NCBI GenBank assembly: GCA_964577715.1
Contig: CAZOAA010000002.1
Span: 18,290-82,289, forward strand
DNA length: 64,000 nt
From: SUP05 sp964577715
GTDB taxonomy: Bacteria > Pseudomonadota > Gammaproteobacteria > PS1 > Pseudothioglobaceae
Direction of reading: 5' to 3'
Shown: in pieces, positions 7,594 through 15,138 of the stretch
How the letters are laid out: the number at the start of each line of letters is the position of its first letter
How positions within the stretch are numbered: the first letter of the stretch is position 1
The notes under the pieces: model-generated
Database searches by the model: none
What the model saw: only the letters and a program-made list of their open reading frames with translations
Told to the model about the DNA's origin: nothing
Program-made: the position numbers and the translations under genes

Positions 7594-7842
7594 ATGAGAA
7601 ACGAAGTAATTAATATGGGTTTAACAGAGGCTAGAACATCATTAGGTAAGATTGTAAAAAAAACCTACATGGATAATTCTACTATTATTTTAGAAAAAGG
7701 TGGCTTACCTGTTGCAGCGTTAGTTAGTATTCATGATTTAGAAAAAATTAAAAACCATGATAATAATGCAGAAATGGTAGGTTTGGCTGGATTTCATTCT
7801 GAAAGTTTTGTAGATGATAATGAGGATTATGCAAAATGGTAG
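7594..7842 (+). CDS. Phd/YefM family antitoxin
   Basis: 82 residues. The N-terminal half (about 8-55) has the Phd/YefM fold: LTEARTSLGKIVKK, a beta strand TIILEKGGLPVAALVSI, and the helix DLEKIKN. The remaining acidic tail would wrap the toxin. AAGGAG lies 6 bp before the ATG. It overlaps the downstream toxin gene by 7 bp. Antitoxins of this type neutralise the toxin and repress their own promoter; the TGTACA repeats upstream are the likely site. Confidence 0.85.
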   Translation: MRNEVINMGLTEARTSLGKIVKKTYMDNSTIILEKGGLPVAALVSIHDLEKIKNHDNNAEMVGLAGFHSESFVDDNEDYAKW

Positions 7843-8153
7843 GAGATATCTATTTAGCCAAGATCTATTTTACTAATTTAAGTGAATACAAAATAAGACC
7901 AGTACTAGTTATTAAGAAACTTGGGAAGGATTATATTTGTTTGCAATTAACATCACAATTAAAAAATAAGAAACTTATTGTTAGCAATAGTGACTTAATT
8001 AAAGGAAAGCTTAGCAAAGAGTCATTGGTCGTAGTTCCTAAAAATTTCACTTTGCATGAGTCAATACTATTTAAATATATAGCAACCATTAGCAAAGATA
8101 AATTTAATGAAATTGCAAGGGAGTTTTGTAAACAGCTTGATTGTATTAAATAA
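7836..8153 (+). CDS. PemK/MazF family toxin-like protein
   Basis: 105 residues with the PemK/MazF plan: N-terminal GDIYLAKIYF, then the RPVLVIKKLGKDYICLQLTSQ barrel strands and a later ESLVVVPKNFTLHESILFKYIATISKDKFNEI segment. Family members are usually ribosome-independent mRNA interferases. Here the usual DP-x-x-G near the N-terminus is replaced by TNLSEYKIRPVLVI, but the RPVLVI core is intact. Pairing with a Phd antitoxin rather than MazE is less common but known. Activity is inferred from family and position. Confidence 0.8.
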   Translation: MVGDIYLAKIYFTNLSEYKIRPVLVIKKLGKDYICLQLTSQLKNKKLIVSNSDLIKGKLSKESLVVVPKNFTLHESILFKYIATISKDKFNEIAREFCKQLDCIK

Positions 8154-8432
8154 TAAGAAACAAACCCTAATAGTCAATTTTTTATTGTGTGTAATTTATA
8201 CACTTATATATAAGCAAGTAATAAACAAGGTTTAAAACTCTGTTAAAAACTATCAATAAGGCCATTTTGTAGGGATTTTGATTATTTGTTAAATTTTTGC
8301 AAAAATGTTGTATTTTTATCAAAAATAACCAAAAACCTTGCTACAAAAGGCTTTAAAGGCCATTTTTAAGCCTTAAAAACAGCTATTTTGTAGTTAATTT
8401 GCATTTATTTGTATTTTTTTTGCAAAAAAGTG
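8154..8432. other. Non-coding AT-rich region upstream of the porin promoter
   Basis: No plausible gene. It contains ATTTTGTAG at 8264-8272 and 8385-8393, its inverse complement CTACAAAA at 8341-8348, and a 7-bp inverted repeat AAGGCTT/AAGCCTT at 8347-8353 and 8368-8374. Several TTTTTGCAAAAA-like palindromic runs are also present. The spacing before a strong promoter suggests a regulatory region; what binds is unknown. Confidence 0.45.
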
Positions 8433-8460
8433 TTGACATTTAAAAACATATCCGTATAAT
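8433..8460 (+). promoter_or_regulatory. Sigma-70 promoter of the porin gene
   Basis: Perfect -35 TTGACA (8433-8438) and perfect -10 TATAAT (8455-8460) with a 16-bp spacer. Predicted start near 8467 gives a 5' leader of about 70 nt ending in GGAG-type ribosome-binding sequence. This is the strongest promoter-like match in the window. Confidence 0.9.
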
Positions 8461-8538
8461 ACGCACTATCTCGGCAATAATGTTGAGAACAAACGTCAAG
8501 GGAGACTTTGACATAATTTAAAATTTTGGAGAAATAAA

Positions 8539-9567
8539 ATGAAAAAACAATTATTAATCGCTGCAGTTGCAGCAACTATGGCTTCAGCTACTTTTGCTGA
8601 TATCTCAATTAAAGGTGCTGCTTTTATTAAGGTAGAAGGTAATGATAATGCTGAAACTAACGTAACAACTGAAAACTCTGCTGTAGGTTTTGATATTGAT
8701 GTAACTGGTAAGACTGGCGATACTGCAGCTTATGCTAATATAGATATTGATAACGCTGCTACTGCTGGCGGTACTGAAACTTCGGCTTCTGGTGGTACTA
8801 TCAACGTTGATAAGATGTGGGTGACTACTAAGATTGGTTCTGTTAATGTTAAGGCTGGTGACTGGTCTTCATGTACTGGTCAAGTTGAAGGTATTTCTGC
8901 TTGTTCAACAACTAACAACTCATACTCACTTTCTACTGATATTTCCGATGTAACTGTTGGTGTATCTGGTGCTTTAAGTGATTCTTCAACTAACAACTCA
9001 TTCTCTCTTTCTACTAAGATTGCAGGCATGACTGTTAAGCTTAAAGAAAATGAAGACACTTATACAAACCTTTCAGTTGCAGGTGATCTTGCTGTAGGTA
9101 CTGGTACTGGTTTTTATGTAGAGCATATGGATAAAGATGCTGCTGATTCAGACACAACTTTAGTTGCTGCACATACTAGCGTTGGTGGCGTAAAAGTTAC
9201 TGTTGCTTCTTTAAGCGCTGATGATACTGGCGCTACTGCTAATAATGGTGATCTACGTGTAGTTGGTTCATCTTTAGTTGGTGACTATCATACTGCCGCA
9301 TATACTACTAACACAACTATGACAGATGTTAAAGCAATTGGTTTTAATACTGATATTTCTGGCAACAATGTAAACGTTGCATTTATCAATGCTGATACTA
9401 ATGGTGTAGTTGATGACCGTGATCTTGTTGATGTTGTAGTTCAACGTAAGCTTGCTTCAGGTGCTACTTTAGATATGTCTTATGGTAAGGCTGATATTGC
9501 AAACGCAGCTGGCACAGCTAAAACGGATACAACTAACTATGGTGCTCAACTTACTGTTAAGTTCTAA
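8539..9567 (+). CDS. Outer-membrane porin
   Basis: 342 residues. A signal peptide (MKKQLLIAAVAATMASATFA, cleavage about residue 20) precedes alternating hydrophobic/polar strands rich in Gly, Thr, Ser, Asn and Asp, with almost no long hydrophobic segment. The final residues (GAQLTVKF) end in the C-terminal Phe recognised by the BAM complex. Start DISIKGAAFIKVEG is typical of trimeric general porins. Two Cys (about 114 and 121) could form a loop disulfide. Strong promoter and terminator suggest an abundant, monocistronic protein. Solute specificity cannot be read from the sequence. Confidence 0.88.
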   Translation: MKKQLLIAAVAATMASATFADISIKGAAFIKVEGNDNAETNVTTENSAVGFDIDVTGKTGDTAAYANIDIDNAATAGGTETSASGGTINVDKMWVTTKIGSVNVKAGDWSSCTGQVEGISACSTTNNSYSLSTDISDVTVGVSGALSDSSTNNSFSLSTKIAGMTVKLKENEDTYTNLSVAGDLAVGTGTGFYVEHMDKDAADSDTTLVAAHTSVGGVKVTVASLSADDTGATANNGDLRVVGSSLVGDYHTAAYTTNTTMTDVKAIGFNTDISGNNVNVAFINADTNGVVDDRDLVDVVVQRKLASGATLDMSYGKADIANAAGTAKTDTTNYGAQLTVKF

Positions 9568-9610
9568 ATATTTTTTAGAAAAACGGTTAACTTAGTATTA
9601 AGTTAGTTAT

Positions 9611-9643
9611 AAAAACCCTCAACTTTGGTTGGGGGTTTTTTTT
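9611..9643 (+). terminator. Intrinsic terminator of the porin gene
   Basis: AAAACCCTCAAC and GTTGGGGGTTTT pair around a TTTG loop, followed by an uninterrupted T run of nine or more. It lies 43 bp after the porin stop. Confidence 0.9.
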
Positions 9644-9696
9644 CGTCTAATGAAAAATGATTTAAAATATGGTTTTGTGTTACTGGCTTAAAAAAA

Positions 9697-10497
9697 ATGA
9701 TTACTCAGCTTAATGATCGAGCTTTATTAAGACTTAATGGGAGTGATGCCCAAAGTTTTTTGCAAGGGCAGTTTTCTAATGATATTAATGTACTAGAAGA
9801 AGGTGTTGTACAAATTAATGCCTATTGTCAGCATCAAGGTAAGATTATTACCTTGCTATGGGTTATGAAGCGAGCTGATGATTTTTATTTATCTTTTCCA
9901 AATGATCTAAAGTCTATTGTTGTGCAAAAGCTCACGATGTTTAAGATGATGTCGGATGTAAATATTACTGATGTAACTAATGATATCGTCCAACTCGGTG
10001 TTGTTAGTGAGGCTTTTGATAGCGCATTTAAGCTTAATGATCACCAATCTATCGCTTTGGTTGAAAGTGCTGATAACATTGATCTTGCTGATGAATCCTT
10101 GTGGGAAGAGGCTTGTATCAATAATAATATTCCAGAAGTAACTTTAGCCACAAGTGAGCAATTTGTACCGCAAATGTTAAATCTTGATATTGATGAGTTA
10201 GGTGTAAGTTTTACCAAAGGGTGTTATCCCGGGCAAGAAGTGGTGGCTCGTTTGCATTATTTAGGCAAAGCTAAGCGTCGATTGCGCCAATTTGAATGTG
10301 AAAGCAAGGTAAATACAGGTGATGAGTTGATGGTTAAGGGCTCAAAATCTTCTAAAGCTTCGGGTGTGGTTGTTCGTCAGGTAAAATTGGCCGGCAAATC
10401 TTTATGTTTGGCAACGATAGAAGTAGCACATGAAGATGAGAAAATCACTTTAAATAGTGCCAATGGCATTCAATTAACTCGGATAAAAAATGAATAA
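9697..10497 (+). CDS. ygfZ: Folate-binding protein YgfZ
   Basis: 266 residues of the GcvT-like YgfZ/IBA57 family, which aids assembly or repair of certain Fe-S proteins using tetrahydrofolate. The diagnostic motif KGCYPGQEVVAR with its functional Cys is present near residue 178, followed by LHYLGKAKRRL. N-terminal RALLRLNGSDAQSFLQGQFSNDI matches the family. It overlaps nhaD by 8 bp and heads an ygfZ-nhaD-coaX transcript. Confidence 0.93.
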   Translation: MITQLNDRALLRLNGSDAQSFLQGQFSNDINVLEEGVVQINAYCQHQGKIITLLWVMKRADDFYLSFPNDLKSIVVQKLTMFKMMSDVNITDVTNDIVQLGVVSEAFDSAFKLNDHQSIALVESADNIDLADESLWEEACINNNIPEVTLATSEQFVPQMLNLDIDELGVSFTKGCYPGQEVVARLHYLGKAKRRLRQFECESKVNTGDELMVKGSKSSKASGVVVRQVKLAGKSLCLATIEVAHEDEKITLNSANGIQLTRIKNE

Positions 10498-11863
10498 ACT
10501 GTTGTTTTTACTACTATTTTTTCCAATTACATCTTTTGCAGGATCGGGTGTTTTAACTTCATTAACCAGTCATTGGGTTGGCTACAGTGCGTTAATTTTA
10601 TTTGTGGTGGCTTATATTTTAGTGATGGTTGAGGAGTTTACTTGTTTTAGAAAATCAAAGCCAATGATTTTGTTAGCAGGCCTAATTTGGGGGCTTATTG
10701 GTTGGAAATACGCCGTTGAAGGTGTTCCACATGCTGCAGAAGAAGCACTTAGGCATAATTTTTTAGAATATACCGAGTTATTTTTATTCTTATTAGTGGC
10801 CATGACCTACATTGAGGCGATACGTGAGCGCAATGTGTTTGAGCGACTAAAAGTTTGGTTAATTAATAAAGAGCTCAGCTTTAAACAGTTATTTTGGTTG
10901 ACAGGGTTTTTGGCATTTTTTATCTCGCCTTTTGCAGATAATTTGACCACAGCACTGATTATGGGTGCAGTTGTAATGTCTATTGGTAAAGGGGATGCGA
11001 AGTTTATTTCTGTGGCCTTTGTTAATATTGTGGTGGCTGCTAATGCGGGCGGTGCATTTAGTCCGTTTGGCGATATTACTACGTTGATGGTGTGGCAAAA
11101 AGGTATTGTTGAGTTTTCTGAATTTTTTGCTTTATTTATTCCATCATTGGTTAACTTTTTGGTGCCAGCTTTTATTATGCAATTTGCGATTAAAAATCAA
11201 GCCGTTAAATTGAGTGAAAAAGATACTTCAATTAGGTATGGCGGACTGTTGGTTGTTGTTTTGTTTGTACTGACTATTATTACTGCTGTTATTTTTCACA
11301 ACTTCTTGCACTTGCCACCTGCTATGGGCATGATGATGGGTTTGAGTTATTTGTTTATTGCTGGTTTTTTTATTCGCAAAAAAGCTCGGAAAAATGGCAA
11401 AGACTCTGATTTTGATATTTTTGAGAGTGTTTCCGATGCAGAGTGGGATACACTGTTATTTTTCTTTGGCATTATTGTAAGTGTTGGTGGCTTAGGGTTT
11501 ATCGGCTATCTGGAAATGGCGTCAGTGTCTATCTATGGCGGGCTTGATACAACCTTTGCTAACGTATTGATAGGTGTGCTATCGGCGATTATTGACAATA
11601 TTCCAGTCATGTTTTCAGTGTTAACAATGAGCCCTGACATGTCTCTTGGCCAGTGGTTGTTAGTAACCTTAACAGCAGGAGTAGGCGGTAGTTTGCTATC
11701 TATTGGATCTGCTGCTGGTGTGGCACTCATGGGTCAATCAAGGGGGTTGTATACATTTGTTTCTCACTTAAAATGGATGCCAGTCATTGCACTTGGTTAT
11801 GTGGCTAGTATTTTGACTCATCTTTGGTTAAATTCATCTTTACTTGATGTGCCAATTGGATAA
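10490..11863 (+). CDS. nhaD: Na+/H+ antiporter NhaD
   Basis: 457 residues with about 12 hydrophobic segments and an N-terminal signal-like helix. Family-typical stretches include FFISPFADNLTTALIMGAV, NAGGAFSPFGDITTLMVW and IIDNIPVMFSVLTM, with buried acidic and Thr/Ser residues as in IT-superfamily NhaD. The protein exports Na+ in exchange for protons, fitting a marine or saline habitat. It overlaps the ends of ygfZ and coaX, so the three genes are likely one transcript. Confidence 0.93.
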   Translation: MNKLLFLLLFFPITSFAGSGVLTSLTSHWVGYSALILFVVAYILVMVEEFTCFRKSKPMILLAGLIWGLIGWKYAVEGVPHAAEEALRHNFLEYTELFLFLLVAMTYIEAIRERNVFERLKVWLINKELSFKQLFWLTGFLAFFISPFADNLTTALIMGAVVMSIGKGDAKFISVAFVNIVVAANAGGAFSPFGDITTLMVWQKGIVEFSEFFALFIPSLVNFLVPAFIMQFAIKNQAVKLSEKDTSIRYGGLLVVVLFVLTIITAVIFHNFLHLPPAMGMMMGLSYLFIAGFFIRKKARKNGKDSDFDIFESVSDAEWDTLLFFFGIIVSVGGLGFIGYLEMASVSIYGGLDTTFANVLIGVLSAIIDNIPVMFSVLTMSPDMSLGQWLLVTLTAGVGGSLLSIGSAAGVALMGQSRGLYTFVSHLKWMPVIALGYVASILTHLWLNSSLLDVPIG

Positions 11864-12536
11864 TAAAACGCTATTAATTGATATTGGTAATACGGCCATA
11901 AAGTGGTTATTTGATGGTGATTATTATTCAAAATTACTAGATGAATTTACCTTGGAAGACCTACCAAAAGCTAAACGTATTTTTGTAAGCTGTGTAGGTG
12001 ACAAGGCGCTATTAGAGGGTTTAGCAAATGTGGTTTTTGTTGAATCTCAGGCCGCGTTTAATACTTTTAAATCTGCTTATGATAATGCTGATGAGCTCGG
12101 TGTAGATCGATTTTTAGCAATGATTGGGGCAATTGAGCTCTATCCAAACCAAACCCGACTTATTATAGATACGGGCAGTGCACTAACTTTTGACTTGGTG
12201 CTAGGTAATGGCGAGCATCAGGGCGGTTTAATTATGCCAGGCTTAGGTAAACTGCGCCGTAGTTTTGATCAGTTTTGCACTGAATCGCAACAATTGCACC
12301 AGCACAAATTAGGCAGTAATACGAGTGATGCTTGGGCTTGTGGAACTGGGCAAATGTTTACCTCTATGATCGATACCCAAATTGCGCATTATTTAGATGA
12401 ATTTGGCGATTTAGTTGTTGTGTTAACGGGCGGTGATAGCAAAATTGCCGTACTACGAATTAAGTATCCGTGTGAATTGCATCAAGAATTAGTGTTAGAA
12501 GGGTTGTCTATCTACGCACAAACATTGACAGCATAG
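11847..12536 (+). CDS. coaX: Type III pantothenate kinase CoaX
   Basis: About 229 residues of the ASKHA-fold type III enzyme, which starts coenzyme A synthesis by phosphorylating pantothenate. Visible motifs are LLIDIGNTAIKW (phosphate 1), ELGVDRFLAMIGA (substrate site), LIIDTGSALTFD (phosphate 2 with the catalytic Asp) and GGLIMPGL. ATG 11847 was chosen over TTG 11844; either way it overlaps the end of nhaD by 17 bp or more. CoaD, a later enzyme in the same pathway, is encoded at about 32 kb. Confidence 0.94.
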   Translation: MCQLDNKTLLIDIGNTAIKWLFDGDYYSKLLDEFTLEDLPKAKRIFVSCVGDKALLEGLANVVFVESQAAFNTFKSAYDNADELGVDRFLAMIGAIELYPNQTRLIIDTGSALTFDLVLGNGEHQGGLIMPGLGKLRRSFDQFCTESQQLHQHKLGSNTSDAWACGTGQMFTSMIDTQIAHYLDEFGDLVVVLTGGDSKIAVLRIKYPCELHQELVLEGLSIYAQTLTA

Positions 12537-12587
12537 TATTTGCCTCAAGGTATAATTCAATCAATTTAATTAAGTACAAATAACTAA

Positions 12588-13787
12588 ATGCAAGAAAATC
12601 GAGTTTTATCAGGTATGAGACCAACTGGCCGGCTTCATTTGGGGCATTATCATGGGGTTTTGAAAAATTGGCTAGATTTGCAAAATGAATATGACTCATA
12701 TTTTTTTGTAGCTGACTGGCACGCCTTTACTACTCATTATGCCGATAAAATTGATCTAGAGTCTAATGTGTCAGAAATGGTGGTCGATTGGCTGGCTGCT
12801 GGTATTAATCCAAATACATCGACTATTTTTGTTCAATCTAAAGTACCAGAGCATGCTGAGTTGCATTTGTTGTTATCAATGTCTACACCGCTTAGTTGGT
12901 TAGAGCGTGTGCCCTCGTACAAAGATCAGCAACTTAAGTTAAAAACTAAAGATTTGGCGACTTATGGGTTTTTAGGTTATCCATTATTACAAAGTGCTGA
13001 TATTTTGATTTATAAGGCAGGTTTGGTGCCTGTGGGAGAAGATCAAGTAGCACATGTAGAGCTTACACGTGAGGTAGCTAGGCGCTTTAATCATGTTTAT
13101 GGACAAGAGCTAGATTTTGAAGATAAAGTAGAAAGTGCGATTGGGAAAATGGGTAAAAAACAGGCGAAGTTATATCGATCTTTGCGCAAAGCTTATCAAG
13201 AGACAGGTGATGGTGAAGCTTTAGTCAAAGCTCAAGCATTGCTTAAGCAACAACAAAATATTACCTTAGGGGATCGTGAAAGGCTTCTGGGTTATATTGA
13301 AGGTGTGGGCAAAATTATTTTGCCAGAACCAGAGTCGCTGTTAACTAAAGCCTCAAAAATGCCAGGACTTGATGGGCAGAAAATGTCTAAATCTTACGGG
13401 AATACCATCTCTTTGCGTGATACCTCTGAGGAGATTGAGAAAAAAATCAAGCGCATGCCGACCGATCCTGCTAGAGTTAAGTTGAGTGATTCTGGAGACC
13501 CTAAAAAATGTCCGGTATGGCAATTGCATGAAGTGTACTCGGATAAATCAACTTGTGATTGGGTGATTGATGGTTGTACTAAAGCCAAGATGGGCTGTGT
13601 TGAGTGTAAACAGCCTGTGATTGATGCAATGACAAAAGAACTTGTTCCAATGCAAGAACGCATTGCCAAATACCAATCAGACCCTGAGCTGATTAAGCAA
13701 ATTATCCATGAAGGCAGTGAAAAAGCACGTAGTGTCGCTAAAGAGACAATGGCTGAAGTCCGAGAAGCCATGGGTATTATCTACTAA
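12588..13787 (+). CDS. trpS: Tryptophanyl-tRNA synthetase
   Basis: 399 residues, a class I synthetase that charges tRNA-Trp. GMRPTGRLHLGHYHG holds the HIGH-type motif (near residue 18) and KMSKSYGNTI the KMSKS loop (near residue 265). It is longer than the 334-residue E. coli enzyme: extra sequence lies about residues 190-230, and a Cys-containing region occurs near 305-345. This longer form occurs in many proteobacteria. TATAAT at 12551-12556 is a possible -10, with a poorly spaced TTGACA 20 bp further upstream. Confidence 0.96.
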   Translation: MQENRVLSGMRPTGRLHLGHYHGVLKNWLDLQNEYDSYFFVADWHAFTTHYADKIDLESNVSEMVVDWLAAGINPNTSTIFVQSKVPEHAELHLLLSMSTPLSWLERVPSYKDQQLKLKTKDLATYGFLGYPLLQSADILIYKAGLVPVGEDQVAHVELTREVARRFNHVYGQELDFEDKVESAIGKMGKKQAKLYRSLRKAYQETGDGEALVKAQALLKQQQNITLGDRERLLGYIEGVGKIILPEPESLLTKASKMPGLDGQKMSKSYGNTISLRDTSEEIEKKIKRMPTDPARVKLSDSGDPKKCPVWQLHEVYSDKSTCDWVIDGCTKAKMGCVECKQPVIDAMTKELVPMQERIAKYQSDPELIKQIIHEGSEKARSVAKETMAEVREAMGIIY

Positions 13788-13901
13788 AACCTATAAAATG
13801 CTAAAAATCATACAAAGCTTCTTGTCAATAGTTGCACCTATTAACTTCACAGTTTTATGTGGTTTTTATCTATTTTCTAAACTTTCTAGAGATTAAGTTT
13901 T

Positions 13902-14630
13902 ATGTCAGAAAGGCTACAAAAGCTTATTGCCAATGCAGGTTATGGGTCGCGTCGTTGGGCCGAAAGATTGATCGAGCAAGGTCGTATTGAGGTTAATAAT
14001 AAAACTGCCAATATTGGTGATCAATGCGAAATAACCGACAAGGTAAAAATCGATGGTCGGAAAATTGATCTTGAGCGTTATAGCGAAGAAGAAACCAAGG
14101 TTTTAATACTTAATAAGCAAGCAGGTGTTATTTGTTCAAATAAGGATGAAGAGGGGCGTAAGAGTGTTTATGATTTGTTGCCTCAAGAGTCTCGCTGGGT
14201 AATGGTAGGGCGCTTAGATCTAAATACCTCAGGTTTACTTTTGTTCACTAATAATGGCAACTTGGCCAATAAATTAATGCATCCTTCATCAGGAATTGAC
14301 CGCGAGTATGCAGTTAGAGTATTAGGAAAAGTTGAAGATGAAGACATTAAAAAGCTAACCGAAGGATTTGATTTAGAAGACGGATTTGCTAAATTTAATC
14401 GTGTGACCATTGGTGGAGGGCAGGGTGCAAATCGTTGGTATAAGGTTGTGCTTAAAGAAGGCAGAAAACGTGAAGTTAGGCGTTTGTGGGAGGCCTTAGG
14501 CTTTAAAGTATCTCGTTTAATTCGTGTGCGTTTTGGCGAAATTCGCCTGCCAGATTCGCTTCGTGCCAATCAGTATGAATACCTCAAACCTGGGCAAGTT
14601 CAATTATTACTTAAAGCCGCTGGTTTATAA
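13902..14630 (+). CDS. rluB: 23S rRNA pseudouridine(2605) synthase RluB
   Basis: 242 residues of the RsuA/RluB/E/F family: an S4 domain (1-60, MSERLQKLIANAGYGSRRWAERLI) and a catalytic domain with the aspartate in GRLDLNTSGLLLFTN and the motif GRKREVRRLWEALG. It modifies U2605 of 23S rRNA. It lies 114 bp after trpS; the gap contains no convincing gene. An FNR-type site begins 19 bp after its stop. Confidence 0.93.
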   Translation: MSERLQKLIANAGYGSRRWAERLIEQGRIEVNNKTANIGDQCEITDKVKIDGRKIDLERYSEEETKVLILNKQAGVICSNKDEEGRKSVYDLLPQESRWVMVGRLDLNTSGLLLFTNNGNLANKLMHPSSGIDREYAVRVLGKVEDEDIKKLTEGFDLEDGFAKFNRVTIGGGQGANRWYKVVLKEGRKREVRRLWEALGFKVSRLIRVRFGEIRLPDSLRANQYEYLKPGQVQLLLKAAGL

Positions 14631-14649
14631 TCCTTAATCTGCATAAAAA

Positions 14650-14691
14650 TTGATTTAAATCAAGGATTTATATCCTTCTTATTGATACAAT
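14650..14691 (+). promoter_or_regulatory. FNR/Anr box with class II promoter
   Basis: TTGATTTAAATCAA at 14650-14663 is a perfect match to the FNR consensus TTGAT-N4-ATCAA. TACAAT at 14686-14691 is a good -10. With a start about 7 bp later (near 14698) the box centre falls at -41.5, the standard position for FNR activation. The first downstream gene is the 39-residue membrane protein at 14726. Confidence 0.8.
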
Positions 14692-14725
14692 GACCTTGTT
14701 TTAAATAATAACAAGGAGAAATAAA

Positions 14726-14845
14726 ATGTTAATGAATGAACTGAACGCAGATCCGGTTTTTTACATGAGCCTATTAATGGTTGGATTAGCAATTGCTTCT
14801 TTTCTGTTTTTCTATTTTATGAAAAACTTTAAGACAAGTGCTTAA
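14726..14845 (+). CDS. 39-residue single-pass membrane micro-protein, first paralogue
   Basis: A 39-residue frame with ATG start and AAGGAG 8 bp upstream. An acidic, polar N-terminus (MLMNELNADPVFY) is followed by one transmembrane helix (about residues 14-32) and a basic tail (KNFKTSA), so positive-inside predicts N-out, C-in. The N-terminal MNELN-x-D-x-VF pattern recurs in the next small frame 100 bp downstream. The perfect FNR box and -10 place it under oxygen-limited control. It may be a small subunit of a respiratory oxidase or reductase, as CydX and CcoQ are, but it resembles neither closely. The family is not one I recognise. Confidence 0.72.
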   Translation: MLMNELNADPVFYMSLLMVGLAIASFLFFYFMKNFKTSA

Positions 14846-14870
14846 TTAATCAAGCCATTAAATCACATTT

Positions 14871-14899
14871 AAACATTGCCTAGAAGATAGGCAATGTTT
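14871..14899 (+). terminator. Long perfect hairpin between the two micro-protein genes
   Basis: AAACATTGCCTA (14871-14882) pairs perfectly with TAGGCAATGTTT (14888-14899) around a 5-nt loop. Only three T follow the last G-C pair, so it may be a weak terminator or an mRNA-stabilising hairpin. Confidence 0.6.
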
Positions 14900-14945
14900 G
14901 ATGTGTGTGATAGAATATCTTTATTTTTAACATAGGGGTATTGAC

Positions 14946-15059
14946 ATGCCAATGAATGAACTCAATAACGACGGTGTTTTTTGGGGCGTGGTAATTTTTA
15001 CTGTTGTCTCTATAGCCATGTTTGTATTTTTTAAGTTTTTTTACCATTTTAAAAAATAG
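14946..15059 (+). CDS. 37-residue single-pass membrane micro-protein, second paralogue
   Basis: A 37-residue frame with ATG start and an AGGGG ribosome-binding sequence about 9 bp upstream. The N-terminus MPMNELNNDGVFWG shares the MNELN-x-D-x-VF-aromatic signature of the preceding micro-protein. One transmembrane helix (about 13-30) follows, ending in a basic, aromatic tail (KFFYHFKK). Same predicted orientation, N-out and C-in. It could be read through from the FNR promoter or use its own start; no clear promoter is visible. Conservation of the N-terminal motif in two adjacent frames with different helices argues both are real. Confidence 0.65.
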   Translation: MPMNELNNDGVFWGVVIFTVVSIAMFVFFKFFYHFKK

Positions 15060-15138
15060 GTGTTACAACGTTAACAGCACCATATTATCATTTTCAAAAA
15101 CAAGTATAATTGCGCTTTTAATCTACGTTTAAGCATTA

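Noticed and set aside
13798..13896. 32-residue hydrophobic frame (starts MLKIIQSFLSIV) between trpS and rluB
   Set aside because: It has no ribosome-binding site and no paralogue or control site. It extends an out-of-frame reading of the end of trpS, so chance is the simpler explanation.
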